DNA of 64,000 nt from Mobilicoccus caccae (GTDB lineage Bacteria; Actinomycetota; Actinomycetes; Actinomycetales; Dermatophilaceae): NCBI RefSeq assembly GCF_030161635.1, contig NZ_BSUO01000001.1:3701199-3765198 (forward strand), in the 5' to 3' direction. Below, in pieces: positions 1 through 9,348 of this stretch. Below the pieces are notes generated by a model. It searched no databases, was not told the origin of the DNA, and saw only the letters and a list, made by a program, of their open reading frames with translations. Each line of letters starts with the position of its first letter. The first letter of the stretch is position 1. Made by a program: the position numbers and the translations under genes.

Positions 1-872
1 TGACCGCCCCGATGCTCTACCCGACGCCGCAGGACTTCGCCGTCGACTACCGCACTCCCATCGAGATGGACGGCGACCGCGTGCGCCTCGCGGGCCTGCG
101 GCGGTCCATCGCCCCGTTCGTCCTGCGCCGCACCAAGGAGGCCGTGGCCTCCGACCTGCCGCCCAAGCAGGAGCAGACCCTCGTGGTGCCCATGAACCCC
201 GCCCACCGCAGGGTGTACGACCGGCATCTGCAGCGAGAGCGCCAACGGGTCATGGGGTTGCTCGACGATCTCGCCGGCAACCGGGTGGCCGTGTTGTCGG
301 CGTTGACGACGCTGCGGCAGATGGCGCTGTCGCCGGCGTTGCTCGACCCCGCCTACGCGCCGATCGAGCCGAGCAAGGTCGAGGTCCTCGTGGAGCATCT
401 GACGGAGCTCGCCGCCGAGGGTCACCGCGCGTTGGTGTTCAGCCAGTTCACGCGGTACCTGCGTCAGGTGCGTGAGGCGTTGGAGCAGGCCGGGGTCTCG
501 ACCGAGTACCTCGACGGGCGCACCCGCGACCGGCAGGAGCGACTCACCCGGTTCCGCGAGGGTGACGCGACGGCGTTCTGCATCTCGCTCAAGGCGGGCG
601 GCTTCGGCATCACCCTCACCGAGGCCGACTACGTGTACGTCCTCGACCCGTGGTGGAACCCCGCCGCGGAGGCCCAGGCCGTCGACCGCACCCACCGCAT
701 CGGGCAGGACAAACCCGTCATGGTCTACCGGCTGGTGGCGGCGGACTCCATCGAGGAGAAGGTCCGCGACCTGCAACAGCGCAAGCGCGACCTCTTCGCG
801 AGGGTCGTCGACGAGGGTGAGATGTTCGGCTCGGCCCTCAGCGTCGACGACCTCCGGGCCCTGCTCGCCTGA
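1..872 (+). CDS. SNF2-family DNA helicase/ATPase, C-terminal part (5'-partial)
   Basis: The frame is open from the left edge (first whole codon at base 3), so the N-terminal ATPase lobe with Walker A lies outside the window. What remains is the end of the first lobe (FVLRRTKEAV, about 118-147) and the complete helicase C-terminal lobe: VFSQFT near 438, the LKAGGFGITLTEA block near 590-623 and motif VI HRIGQDKPV near 694-720. These are hallmarks of Swi2/Snf2 ATP-dependent DNA translocases of the HepA/RapA-like bacterial group. The substrate in this organism is unknown. The next gene starts 215 bases later, so it is probably a separate transcript. Confidence 0.9.
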   Translation, partial: TAPMLYPTPQDFAVDYRTPIEMDGDRVRLAGLRRSIAPFVLRRTKEAVASDLPPKQEQTLVVPMNPAHRRVYDRHLQRERQRVMGLLDDLAGNRVAVLSALTTLRQMALSPALLDPAYAPIEPSKVEVLVEHLTELAAEGHRALVFSQFTRYLRQVREALEQAGVSTEYLDGRTRDRQERLTRFREGDATAFCISLKAGGFGITLTEADYVYVLDPWWNPAAEAQAVDRTHRIGQDKPVMVYRLVAADSIEEKVRDLQQRKRDLFARVVDEGEMFGSALSVDDLRALLA

Positions 873-1087
873 GCCGCTCGCCGGACCGAAGGCCTTGTCC
901 TGGACGGCCGTTCACCTGCGGCGATACCCCCGCGAACGGAACTTCTCGGGTCCGGCGCGCGTTGGAACCGGTGAGCGTCGGCACGCGCCGGCGCCCGGCC
1001 AGGGACTGAGAGTCCGCGGCCGTCCACACCATGAGGACGACCGCGGCGGCACCGTCGCCGTGGTCGTCCGTCGAAGGAGGACGACTG

Positions 1088-2209
1088 ATGACCGTGACCG
1101 AGTACACCGACCAGGTGGACGCCCCCACACCGGAGACCCTCAAGGAGTTGTGCGGCCGATCCGCCCCCTGGGTGTCGATCTACCTGCCGACCCGCCGCGA
1201 CAACAGCGACCCACACGCCGACGCGCTCCGACTGCGGGGGCTGATCGACGAGGCCGCCGCAAAGCTGTCGGAGCTCGACACCATCGCCCCCTCCGACGAG
1301 GAGAGGCTCCTGGCGCCCCTGCGCGCCCTCGTCGACGACCGGCTGTTCTGGGGTGAGCAGGCCGACGGTCTCGCGCTCCTCGCCGGGCTCGACGGACACC
1401 ACGTCTTCCGCGTCCCGCTCTCCCCGCAGGCGCAGGTGCACGTCGGCGCCCTGCCGCATCTCGCGCCGCTGGTGCCGGTCGCGTTCGGCGACGAGGAGTT
1501 CGTGCTGCTCGCGATGAGCCAGAAGGCGGTGCGCCTGTTCTCCGGGCGACGCGACTCGATCCACGAGCTGGAGCTGGGGCCGGTGCCCGACTCCCTCGAG
1601 GGGATGGAGCGGCAGCACGCCCGGGAGCAGGAGCTGCAGCATCAGCACGAGCCGCGGCCCGGTGCCGGTGGTGGCGTGGCCGCGTTCCACGGGCACGGAG
1701 GCAGCGAGGTGTCCGAGGTGATGGTCGACAAGTTCGTCCACGAGGTCGCCACCACGCTGCGCAGCCGGATCGGGGCGTCGACGAGAACGCCGGTGGTCCT
1801 CGCGGCCGTCTCGGAGTACCTGCCCAAACTGCAGGCGACCAACGCGCTCCCGACGCTCGTCGACGACGTCGTGGCAGGCAACCCCGACGCCGCCTCCGCC
1901 GCTGACCTGCTCGAACGCGCCTGGCCGGTGGTCGCGGATGCCGTCGCCGCACCCGCCGCCCGCTACACCGAGGAGGTCGCCGAGCGCCGGGGTGCCGGGA
2001 CGGCCGTCACCGACCCCGCGGAGATCGCCCGCATGGGCGCAGAGGGCCGCATCGCGACCCTGCTGCTGCGTGAGGGTGCCCAGCTCGACGACCACGAGAT
2101 CGCCCGACTCGACGAGGCCGTGTGCGCGGCGCTTGCGACCTCGGCCGAGCTGCACACCGTCCACGAGCTGCCCGAGGACGCCCCCTACGCGGCACTGCTG
2201 CGCTGGTGA
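1088..2209 (+). CDS. baeRF-family protein (bacterial archaeo-eRF1-like domain)
   Basis: A 373-residue protein. The start at 1088 is preferred over an in-frame ATG at 1031 because GAAGGAGG lies just upstream (about 1073-1081). The N-terminal part (WVSIYLPTRR near residue 28, a DDRLFWGEQADGLALL block, then FRVPL) and the C-terminal part (SEYLPK, GRIATLLLREG) match the bacterial baeRF group. That group is related to archaeal/eukaryotic release factor eRF1 and to ribosome hibernation or rescue factors. A His/Gly-rich linker near residues 180-205 separates the two halves. A ribosome-associated or stress role is inference from the family. It is followed by a strong hairpin. Confidence 0.75.
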   Translation: MTVTEYTDQVDAPTPETLKELCGRSAPWVSIYLPTRRDNSDPHADALRLRGLIDEAAAKLSELDTIAPSDEERLLAPLRALVDDRLFWGEQADGLALLAGLDGHHVFRVPLSPQAQVHVGALPHLAPLVPVAFGDEEFVLLAMSQKAVRLFSGRRDSIHELELGPVPDSLEGMERQHAREQELQHQHEPRPGAGGGVAAFHGHGGSEVSEVMVDKFVHEVATTLRSRIGASTRTPVVLAAVSEYLPKLQATNALPTLVDDVVAGNPDAASAADLLERAWPVVADAVAAPAARYTEEVAERRGAGTAVTDPAEIARMGAEGRIATLLLREGAQLDDHEIARLDEAVCAALATSAELHTVHELPEDAPYAALLRW

Positions 2210-2215
2210 CACGTG

Positions 2216-2249
2216 CGGTGGGGACGATCATCGCCGGTCGTCCCCACCG
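2216..2249. terminator. bidirectional hairpin terminator
   Basis: A perfect 12-bp stem (CGGTGGGGACGA with its complement) and a 10-base loop lie between the stop of the baeRF gene and the stop of the convergent ABC permease, so it can serve both. There is no long T run, as is usual in high-GC actinobacteria. Confidence 0.7.
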
Positions 2250-2276
2250 GCAGCGTCGCGCCTGCGCAGTGACGAC

Positions 2277-3488
2277 TCAGCCCTTGAGGGACGCGGCCTT
2301 GCGCCAGCTCAACGAACCGGACGTGTGGAGCACCGCGCGGGAGTACAGGCGCGCGCCGAGCCAGATCGTCAGGGCGCAGAAGGCGAGGACGAGCAGCAGC
2401 GCGACGATCGGCTCCCACACCTCGTAGTCGCCGGCGACGATGCGCATCGGCATGACGATCGTCGAGGCCACGGGCACGAACGACATGACCTGCTGCACCG
2501 TGCCCGAGGAGTTGATGCCGACGATGAAGATCGCGACGAGGGCCATGGTGAGGGGCATCGTCGTCGACTGCAGGTCCTCGTTGCGCGAGGCCAGCGCCCC
2601 CGCCGCTGCCCAGATGCACGCCAGTGCGAGGAACCCGAGCACGAAGAACGGGATGTACCAGAGGATCGCCTCGGTGAGCCCCGACAGGTCGAGCGGGACC
2701 TCGGTGAAACTCAACCCGAACAGGGCCACCGCGGCGATGAGCACGATCTGCCCGAACGCCATCACGGTGTTGCCGAGCACCTTGCCGAGCAGCAACGCCC
2801 GGGTGGGGATCATCGCGGCGAGGATCTCCACGATGCGCGACTGCTTCTCCTCCACGACGCTCTGGGCGATCTGCATCCCGAACATGATCGCGGCCATGTA
2901 GAACAGCGCCCCGAAGGCGATCCCGACGAAGAGGTCCATGAGCCCGCCGAGCACCGGGTCGGCCGCGGAGTCGCCGGCCAGGTCCACCTGCGTGAGCGTG
3001 GCTCCGGCCGTGAGCTTCTCGACGGTCGTGCCCGCCTCCGCGGCGTTGCGTTCCAACGTCGCCGCTTCCACGGAGCGGCCGATCGACGTGGACAGCTGCA
3101 GGGGCGGCGACCCGTCGGCGAGCAACTCCCACCGACCACCGGAGTCCACCAGCGCAGCGGTCGCCCCGCCCTGACGCACCGCGTCCTCGGCGGCGGCCCG
3201 GTCGCCCACGGCCACCGCCTGGATGCCGGAGTCGGCGTCCTCCCCGCCGAACGGATCACCCGTCTGCTCGAGAAGCGCGTCCGACCGTTCGACGAGGCCG
3301 CGTGCCTCGTCGTCGACCACGGCGACGGTGCACGTCGTGCCCGAAGGGCCCATGCCGCCGAACGCCATCGGCAGGAAGATCACGGCGAGCAGCAGCACGA
3401 GGGTCAGCGCCGTGCCGATGAGGAAGTTGCGATCCCGCAGCTTGACGAGGATCTCGCGCTGCGCGACCAGGGTCCACGTGGATCTCAT
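2277..3488 (-). CDS. ABC-2 type permease (NatB-like)
   Basis: 403 residues. One transmembrane segment follows the N-terminal MRSTWTLVAQREI. A large extracytoplasmic domain (about residues 50-210) comes next, then five or six hydrophobic segments in the C-terminal half. The VVEEKQSRIVEILAAMIP motif in the middle is typical of the NatB/ABC-2 exporters. The ATG overlaps the TGA of the upstream ATPase (ATGA at 3485-3488), so the two are translationally coupled and form one exporter. Family members export sodium or unknown substrates; the substrate here is not predictable. The reading frame upstream happens to stay open into the frameshifted ATPase, which makes an artificial 696-residue fusion. 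Confidence 0.85.
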   Translation of the reverse strand: MRSTWTLVAQREILVKLRDRNFLIGTALTLVLLLAVIFLPMAFGGMGPSGTTCTVAVVDDEARGLVERSDALLEQTGDPFGGEDADSGIQAVAVGDRAAAEDAVRQGGATAALVDSGGRWELLADGSPPLQLSTSIGRSVEAATLERNAAEAGTTVEKLTAGATLTQVDLAGDSAADPVLGGLMDLFVGIAFGALFYMAAIMFGMQIAQSVVEEKQSRIVEILAAMIPTRALLLGKVLGNTVMAFGQIVLIAAVALFGLSFTEVPLDLSGLTEAILWYIPFFVLGFLALACIWAAAGALASRNEDLQSTTMPLTMALVAIFIVGINSSGTVQQVMSFVPVASTIVMPMRIVAGDYEVWEPIVALLLVLAFCALTIWLGARLYSRAVLHTSGSLSWRKAASLKG

Positions 3489-4367
3489 GACTCCGTCACC
3501 TCCCGGTAGATCTCCGACAGCGAGGGGCGCAGGCGGGCGAACTCCTTGACGCCGCCACGCTCGGCGGCCTCCACGAGGAGGCGTTCGGCCGCGTGTTCGT
3601 CGACGGGCGCGAGGATCATCCCCTCGCCGTCGCGCCCGAGGACTTCGATCCCCGGCCGCTGCGCCACCCAGGCCGTCTCGCCGGACGTGACGAGCCGATA
3701 GCGCAACGGCGTGTTCGCCCGCAGGTCCTCCGACGTGCCCTGCGCGACGACCCGCCCCCGGTGCAGGACGACGATCGAGTCGCACAGCCGGTCGACGAGA
3801 TCGAGCTGGTGAGAACTGAACAGGACCGGCACCCCGGCGTGTGTGCTCGCGCAGCAGCTCGCTCATCTGGTCGGTCGCCGCCGGGTCGAGCCCGCTGAAC
3901 GGCTCGTCGAGCACGAGCATCATGGGGTCGCCGAGCACGGACGCGATGATCTGCCCGCGCTGCTGGTTACCCAGCGAGAGGGTCTCGACCTTGTCCTTCG
4001 TGCGTTCCCCGAGCCCGAAGCGGCGCAGGAGCTCGGTCGCGCGATGCTCGGCGTCGGCCTTCGTCAGCCCGCGCAGCCGCCCGAGGTACACGAGCTGGCC
4101 GAGGATCGGCTGCTTGGGGTAGAGGCCGCGCTCCTCGGGCATGTAGCCGAACCGGGCGCGTTCGGCGTGGGTCACCGGCCGCCCCTGCCAGCGCACCTCA
4201 CCGGCCGTGGGCGCGAGGACGCCCATGATCATCTGCATCGTCGTCGTCTTGCCCGCACCGTTGCCGCCGACGAAGCCCACCATCCGGCCGTCCTGCACGG
4301 TGAAACTCACGTCGTCGACGGCCAGGTACTCACCGAACCTGCGTGTCAGGCCCCTGAGCTCGAGCAT
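3485..4367 (-). CDS. ABC transporter ATPase (NatA-like), frameshifted in a C4 run
   Basis: Walker A GGNGAGKTTT sits near residue 34, the signature is LSLGNQQRGQ, and Walker B runs into LVLDEPFSGLDP, followed by the SSHQLDLV H-loop region and a C-terminal domain of the NatA type. The frame breaks at the run CCCC 3832-3835 (GGGG on the coding strand). Removing one base joins the two halves into 293 residues and preserves the ATGA overlap with the permease. The signature has LSLGN in place of LSGGQ, which is common in this subfamily. It energises the permease encoded downstream. I regard the break as a sequencing error. Confidence 0.85.
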
Positions 4368-4410
4368 CGCATCCCCCGATCGTCGTCCATCCGTTCACTG
4401 TCGCAGAAGA

Positions 4411-4446
4411 CGCCGAGACCGCCGGCTATAGCCGGCGGTCTCGGCG
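4411..4446. repeat. 36-base perfect palindrome (hairpin), second copy at 57075
   Basis: The left arm CGCCGAGACCGCCGGCTA is followed directly by its exact reverse complement, giving an 18-bp perfect dyad. It lies 44 bases downstream of the TSUP gene stop on the minus strand and 44 bases upstream of the ABC ATPase start, so a terminator role is likely. A 36-base element differing at only two central positions occurs at 57075-57110, also just after a gene end. Confidence 0.85.
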
Positions 4447-4489
4447 CGCTTCGGCGTGGGGTTCGAGTTCGGGAGTCGGGGGTGCGCGC

Positions 4490-5224
4490 TCACAGGGCGG
4501 TGAGTCCGCGCACGAGAGTCACCGCGCCCCCGGTGCCGGCGAGGACGAGCGCGAGGGTGCGGGCGTGGTCGGTCGAGACACGCGTGACGAGCAGGCCACC
4601 GAGGCGTGCCCCCGCGAGGACCGTGAGGACGACGACGATCGGGAACCACCACGGCGGGGTCGTCGGTGCCGCGCCCAGCGCGGTCTTGGTGACGACGGAC
4701 AGCGCGCCCATCGTCATGAAGATCGGTTGCAACGTCGCCGCGAACGAGCGGTGCTCCCACCGGGAGAGCCGGGAGTAGATCACCATCGCCGGTGCGGCGA
4801 CCCCGGCCGTCGTGTTGAACAGGCCGCCGATCACGCCGGCCAGTGCCATGGGTCCCCGACCGCGCACCTCGGGCAACCGCGGGAGCGTCACCGTCACCAG
4901 CACGCCGGTGAGGACGACCGCGCCGAGGACGACCTGCAGCCAGGAGGGCGACAACTCACGCACGACGAAGGCTCCGAGGATGGCTCCCGGAACCGCCGCC
5001 AGGCAGATCGCCCCCGCCCGACGCCAGTCGATGTCGCGACGGACGGCGAGCATGATGAGGAACCCGGAGACCGTCGTCGTGGCGTTGGTGACGAGCACGC
5101 CCTGCGCGGAGCCCAGCAGGAGGGCGAGGATCGGTGCGCACACCAACCCCACCCCCGTGCCGGACACCCGCTGCAGGACGGTCCCGACGAGGATGGCGAC
5201 CGCAGCCAACCCCCAGATCGCCAT
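4490..5224 (-). CDS. TauE/SafE (TSUP) family membrane permease
   Basis: 244 residues, almost entirely hydrophobic, with about eight membrane segments and the two internally related halves typical of the TSUP family. The N-terminal half has GTVLQRVSGTGVGLVCAPILALLLG. The second half has the conserved GVIGGLFNTTAGVAAPAMVIY loop. Members export sulfite, sulfonates or small organic acids; the substrate here is unknown. It starts 29 bases downstream of the cupin gene on the same strand, which suggests a two-gene operon. A second, different TSUP gene lies at 61154-61915. Confidence 0.85.
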   Translation of the reverse strand: MAIWGLAAVAILVGTVLQRVSGTGVGLVCAPILALLLGSAQGVLVTNATTTVSGFLIMLAVRRDIDWRRAGAICLAAVPGAILGAFVVRELSPSWLQVVLGAVVLTGVLVTVTLPRLPEVRGRGPMALAGVIGGLFNTTAGVAAPAMVIYSRLSRWEHRSFAATLQPIFMTMGALSVVTKTALGAAPTTPPWWFPIVVVLTVLAGARLGGLLVTRVSTDHARTLALVLAGTGGAVTLVRGLTAL

Positions 5225-5253
5225 GTGGCCGCCGCCGATCGAGTCGGGTCAGG

Positions 5254-5670
5254 TCAGTGGTCGTGGCCGTGGTCGTCGGCCTTGGTCGGGTGCACGGTGC
5301 CGTGCTCGTGCTCCGGCGGCGCGTAGAGCGAGTAGACCTTGAGCGGCTCGTCGCCGATGTTCGTGATGTTGTGCCACGAGCCGGCGGGCACGAGCACGAC
5401 GAAGTCGTCCTCGACCTCGCGCTCGAAGGACAGGTCGTCCTCCGCGGGTCCCATCTGCACCTTGCCGCGGCCGGCCTCGATGCGCAGGAACTGGTCGTGG
5501 TCGTCGTGCACCTCGAGGCCGATGTCGTCACCGGGAGCGATGGCCATGACCGTGAGCTGCATGTTGGGCCCGGTCCAGAGCGTGGTGCGGTAGTTGGTGT
5601 TGGCGAGGGTGGCCTCCTCGATGTCGATGACGAACGGGTGGGGGCCGTGGTCGGTCAGCTCGACGGACAT
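5254..5670 (-). CDS. small cupin-domain protein
   Basis: 138 residues from the ATG at 5670, chosen because AGGAGAG lies 6-7 bases upstream. An in-frame upstream start would add a basic, low-quality extension. The single cupin barrel shows GDDIGLEVHDDHDQFLRIEAGRGKV (metal-binding His/His/Glu motif 1, near residue 49) and VPAGSWHNITNIGDEPLKVYSLYAPPEH (motif 2, near residue 99). The end is His-rich. This matches small mannose-6-phosphate-isomerase-like cupins of unknown substrate. It probably heads an operon with the TSUP permease. Confidence 0.8.
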   Translation of the reverse strand: MSVELTDHGPHPFVIDIEEATLANTNYRTTLWTGPNMQLTVMAIAPGDDIGLEVHDDHDQFLRIEAGRGKVQMGPAEDDLSFEREVEDDFVVLVPAGSWHNITNIGDEPLKVYSLYAPPEHEHGTVHPTKADDHGHDH

Positions 5671-5839
5671 GCGCTCTCCTTCAGCTCGGACGGGGTGCGA
5701 TCGACGATCGCCTCGGTTCCACGCTACGAGGCGCAGCGGCCCACCGGGTGCACCGGGGGTGAGACGGCCTCGATCACGCCGATCGACAGCGTCGAACACA
5801 GACTGGAGTCTTGATACGTGGGATCGATCGTCCCGGACG

Positions 5840-8800
5840 TCAGGACAGGACGACGAGAAGGTCTCCTCCTTCCACCTGACCCTGCGCGCCGATGGCGAGC
5901 CGCTCGACGGTGCCCGAGGTCGGCGCGCTGATCGTGGCCTCCATCTTCATGGCCTCGATGGTGGCCACGGGGTCGCCCTGGTTCAGGGTGTCGCCGACCT
6001 CGACCTTGAGGGTGACGACCCCGCCGAAGGGAGCAGCCACATGACCGGCGACGCTCGGGTCGGCCTTCTCGGCGGCCTTGACCGTCGACTGCACCGACTC
6101 GTCGCGCACCTCGACCTGGCGTGTCTGCCCGTTGAGCGTGCACATGACGGTGCGCATGCCGTGCTGGTCGGGCTCACCGATGGACAGCACCCCGAGCAGC
6201 AGGACCTTGCCGGGCTCGATCTCGACCCGGTGCTCGACGCCGACCTGCAGACCGTGGAGGAACTCCACCGTGCCGAGCACGGAGAGGTCGGAGTACTTCT
6301 CGAACGCCTCCTCGAACTCCTTGGTCGGGCCGGGGAACAGCAACCGGTTGAGGGTGTCGGTCGGCCGCTCCGCCAGCGCCTGCTCGTCCTCGGCCGACAG
6401 CTCCTCCTCCCGCGGCGGCGGCAACGCCCGACCCTGAAGGGCCTTGGTGCGGAACGGCTCCGGCCATCCACCGGGCGGGTCGCCGAGGTCGCCGTTGAGA
6501 AACCCGATGACCGAGTCCGGGATGTCGTAGTTCTGCGGGTCGGCCTCGAACTTGGCCGGATCGACGTCGGCGCCCACGAGGGCGAGCGCGAGGTCGCCGA
6601 CGACCTTGGAGCTCGGGGTCACCTTGACGATGTTGCCGAGCATGTCGTTGGCGGCGGCGTACATGTCCTCGATGCGCTCGAAGCGGTCCCCCAGGCCGAG
6701 TGAGATGGCCTGCTGGCGCAGGTTGGACAACTGCCCGCCCGGAATCTCGTGTCGGTAGACGCGTCCCGTCGGCCCGGGCAGTCCCGATTCGAACGGCTGG
6801 TACATCTGCCGGGTCGTCTCCCAGAACGGCTCGAGTCCGGCAACGGCCTCGAACGACAACCCGGGGTCGCGTTCGGTGCCCGCCAGGGCCGCCACCAGCG
6901 CCGACATCGACGGCTGGCTTGTCGTGCCCGCCATCGTGGCCGTGGCGGCGTCGACGGCGTCCACTCCCGCGTCGATCGCGGCGAGCAGCGTGCCGATCTG
7001 CCCGCCGGCGGTGTCGTGGGTGTGCAGGTGCACCGGCTGGTCGAACCGCTCACGCAGCGCGGTCACCAGTTTCGCCGCGGCGGCCGGCCGCAGCAGACCG
7101 GCCATGTCCTTGATGCCGATGACGTGGGCGCCGGCCTCGACGATCTCCTCCGCCAGGTGCAGGTAGTAGTCGAGGGTGTAGAGCTTCTCGCCGGGGCTGA
7201 GCATGTTGCCCGTGTAGCAGAGCGCGCCCTCGGCGATCGCCGTCCCGGTGGCCCGCACGGCGTCGATGGCCGGCCGCATCTGCTCGACGGAGTTCAGCGC
7301 GTCGAAGATGCGGAACACGTCGACGCCGGTCTTGGCGGCCTGCTCGACGAACACGTCGGTGACCTTGGTGGGGTAGGGCGTGTATCCGACGGTGTTGCGA
7401 CCGCGCAGCAGCATCTGGATGGGCAGGTTGGGCATCGCCTCGTGCAACTGGGCCAGGCGGTCCCACGGGTCCTCCCACAGGAACCGGAGCGCCACGTCGT
7501 ATGTCGCACCGCCCCAGGCCTCCACCGAGAGCAGTTCGGGGGTGAGTCGCGCGACGTGGGGTGCGGCCCAGAGCAGGTCGCGGGTGCGGACGCGGGTGGC
7601 GAGCAGGCTCTGGTGCGCGTCGCGGAACGTGGTGTCGGTGACGCCGACCGCCGTGCGCGCGCGCAGGTCGGCCGCGAATCCCTCGGGGCCCAGGTCGCGC
7701 AGACACTGCAGCGCGCCGTCCGGGGGTGGCGACTGCAGATCCACCGCGGGGAGCTTGTGCCGGGGGTGCACGCTCACGCGGTGCTCGCCGTAGGGCTTGT
7801 TGACGGTGACGTGCGCGACGTAGGACAGGATCTTCGAGCCGCGGTCGGCCGACGGTCGCGGGTGGAGCAGGTGCGGGCGGTCGTCGATGAACGAGGTCGT
7901 GACGTTGCCGGCTACGAAGTCGGGGTCGCTCAGCACACCCTGCAGGAATCCGATGTTCGTGTTGACGCCACGGATGCGGTACTCCGCGAGCGCCCGTCGC
8001 GCCCGCGTGACCGCCATCGACAGGTCGCGGCCGCGGCAGGTGAGCTTGACGAGCATCGAGTCGAAGTGCGCGCCGATGACCGCTCCGTCGAACACGGTGC
8101 CGCCGTCGAGCCGGATGCCGGCGCCGCCCGGCGCGCGGTAGACCGTGATCTTGCCGGTGTCGGGACGGAACTCGTTGGTGGGGTCCTCGGTGGTGATGCG
8201 GCACTGCAGCGCCACCCCGCGGATACGGATGTCCTCCTGCGCCAACCCCAGGTCGGCGAGGGATTCACCTGCGGCGATGCGCAGTTGGGAGGAGACGAGG
8301 TCGACGTCGGTGACCTCCTCGGTGACCGTGTGCTCCACCTGGATGCGCGGGTTCATCTCGATGAAGACGTAGCGGCCGGTGGTGGGGTCGAGCAGAAACT
8401 CGACGGTGCCCGCGTTGACGTAGCCGATCTCGCGCGCGAACGCGACGGCGTCGGCGCAGATGCGCTCCCGCAGTTCGGGATCGAGGTTGGGCGCGGGGGC
8501 GAGCTCGACGACCTTCTGGTGACGCCGTTGCACCGAGCAGTCACGCTCGAACAGGTGGATGACCTGGCCGTGGGCGTCGGCGAGGATCTGCACCTCGATG
8601 TGCCGGGGTGAAACGACCGCCTCCTCCAGGTACATGCGGGCGTCGCCGAACGCCGACTCCGCCTCGCGCATCGCGGCCTCGAGGGCCTCGCGCAGACCGG
8701 CCTCGTCGTCGACGCGCCGCATGCCACGACCGCCGCCGCCGCTGACGGCCTTGACGAACAGCGGGAAGCCCACCTGTTCGGCCTGGCCCAGCAGCGTCTC

Positions 8801-9223
8801 CACGTCGTCGCTCGCCTCGGTGGAGTTCAGCGTCGGCAACCCCGCGGACTTGGCGGCCTCGATCGCCCGCGCCTTGTTGCCCGTCAGGTGCAGCACCTCC
8901 GCCGGTGGGCCGACGAACGTCAGCCCGGCCTCGGCGCACAAGGTGGCGAGTTCGGGGTTCTCCGAGAGGAATCCGTACCCGGGGTAGACGGCGTCGACCC
9001 CGGCCGACACCGCGGCCTCGACGATGCCCTGGGGGTCGAGGTACGCCCGGACCGGGTGGCCCTCCTCGCCGATCCGGTAGGCCTCGTCGGCCTTGAACCG
9101 GTACTCGCTGTTGCGGTCCTCGTACGGAAAGACGGCGACGGTCTTGACGCCGAGCTCGGTAGCGGCGCGGAACGCCCGGACGGCGATCTCACCCCGGTTG
9201 GCGACGAGGATCTTGCTGAACAT
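5840..9223 (-). CDS. pyc: pyruvate carboxylase
   Basis: 1127 residues, the usual length of the single-chain tetrameric enzyme, intact. From the N-terminus it has a biotin carboxylase domain (KILVANRGEIAVR near residue 4, the ATP-grasp glycine loop SGGGGRGMRRV near 163, FIEMNPRIQVEHTVTEE near 290). The carboxyltransferase barrel has GVTDTTFRDAHQSLLATRVRTRDLL near 530 and a metal-site HTHDTAGG near 740. A C-terminal biotin carrier domain carries EAMKME as the biotinyl-Lys site, about 35 residues from the end. It makes oxaloacetate from pyruvate and bicarbonate (anaplerosis). The start is followed by KILVANRGEIA, as in homologues. Confidence 0.97.
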   Translation of the reverse strand: MFSKILVANRGEIAVRAFRAATELGVKTVAVFPYEDRNSEYRFKADEAYRIGEEGHPVRAYLDPQGIVEAAVSAGVDAVYPGYGFLSENPELATLCAEAGLTFVGPPAEVLHLTGNKARAIEAAKSAGLPTLNSTEASDDVETLLGQAEQVGFPLFVKAVSGGGGRGMRRVDDEAGLREALEAAMREAESAFGDARMYLEEAVVSPRHIEVQILADAHGQVIHLFERDCSVQRRHQKVVELAPAPNLDPELRERICADAVAFAREIGYVNAGTVEFLLDPTTGRYVFIEMNPRIQVEHTVTEEVTDVDLVSSQLRIAAGESLADLGLAQEDIRIRGVALQCRITTEDPTNEFRPDTGKITVYRAPGGAGIRLDGGTVFDGAVIGAHFDSMLVKLTCRGRDLSMAVTRARRALAEYRIRGVNTNIGFLQGVLSDPDFVAGNVTTSFIDDRPHLLHPRPSADRGSKILSYVAHVTVNKPYGEHRVSVHPRHKLPAVDLQSPPPDGALQCLRDLGPEGFAADLRARTAVGVTDTTFRDAHQSLLATRVRTRDLLWAAPHVARLTPELLSVEAWGGATYDVALRFLWEDPWDRLAQLHEAMPNLPIQMLLRGRNTVGYTPYPTKVTDVFVEQAAKTGVDVFRIFDALNSVEQMRPAIDAVRATGTAIAEGALCYTGNMLSPGEKLYTLDYYLHLAEEIVEAGAHVIGIKDMAGLLRPAAAAKLVTALRERFDQPVHLHTHDTAGGQIGTLLAAIDAGVDAVDAATATMAGTTSQPSMSALVAALAGTERDPGLSFEAVAGLEPFWETTRQMYQPFESGLPGPTGRVYRHEIPGGQLSNLRQQAISLGLGDRFERIEDMYAAANDMLGNIVKVTPSSKVVGDLALALVGADVDPAKFEADPQNYDIPDSVIGFLNGDLGDPPGGWPEPFRTKALQGRALPPPREEELSAEDEQALAERPTDTLNRLLFPGPTKEFEEAFEKYSDLSVLGTVEFLHGLQVGVEHRVEIEPGKVLLLGVLSIGEPDQHGMRTVMCTLNGQTRQVEVRDESVQSTVKAAEKADPSVAGHVAAPFGGVVTLKVEVGDTLNQGDPVATIEAMKMEATISAPTSGTVERLAIGAQGQVEGGDLLVVLS

Positions 9224-9348
9224 GGGCCGGACTCCTTCGCTGGCAGGGCGACACGCGGTTCAGGCACCGTAGCGGGAGTCCCGCTGCGGTGCGGTCCGCG
9301 TTCCTCTCTGTGTTCACCCCGCGGGCGGGGCGGTCGGCGAGGCGCGGC

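Noticed and set aside
725..2212. A 495-codon open frame antisense to the baeRF gene
   Set aside because: No start context, no recognisable motif and Arg/Gly-rich translation. High GC creates long antisense frames; the plus-strand gene has motif support and a ribosome-binding site.
2277..4367. A single 696-residue ABC ATPase-permease fusion
   Set aside because: The stretch between the ATPase motifs and MRSTWTLV is an out-of-frame Arg/Pro-rich translation. One base removed at 3832-3835 gives two normal overlapping genes.
5800..5811. Short inverted repeat AGACTGGAGTCT upstream of the cupin gene
   Set aside because: Five-base arms are expected by chance and no regulator or second copy supports it as an operator.
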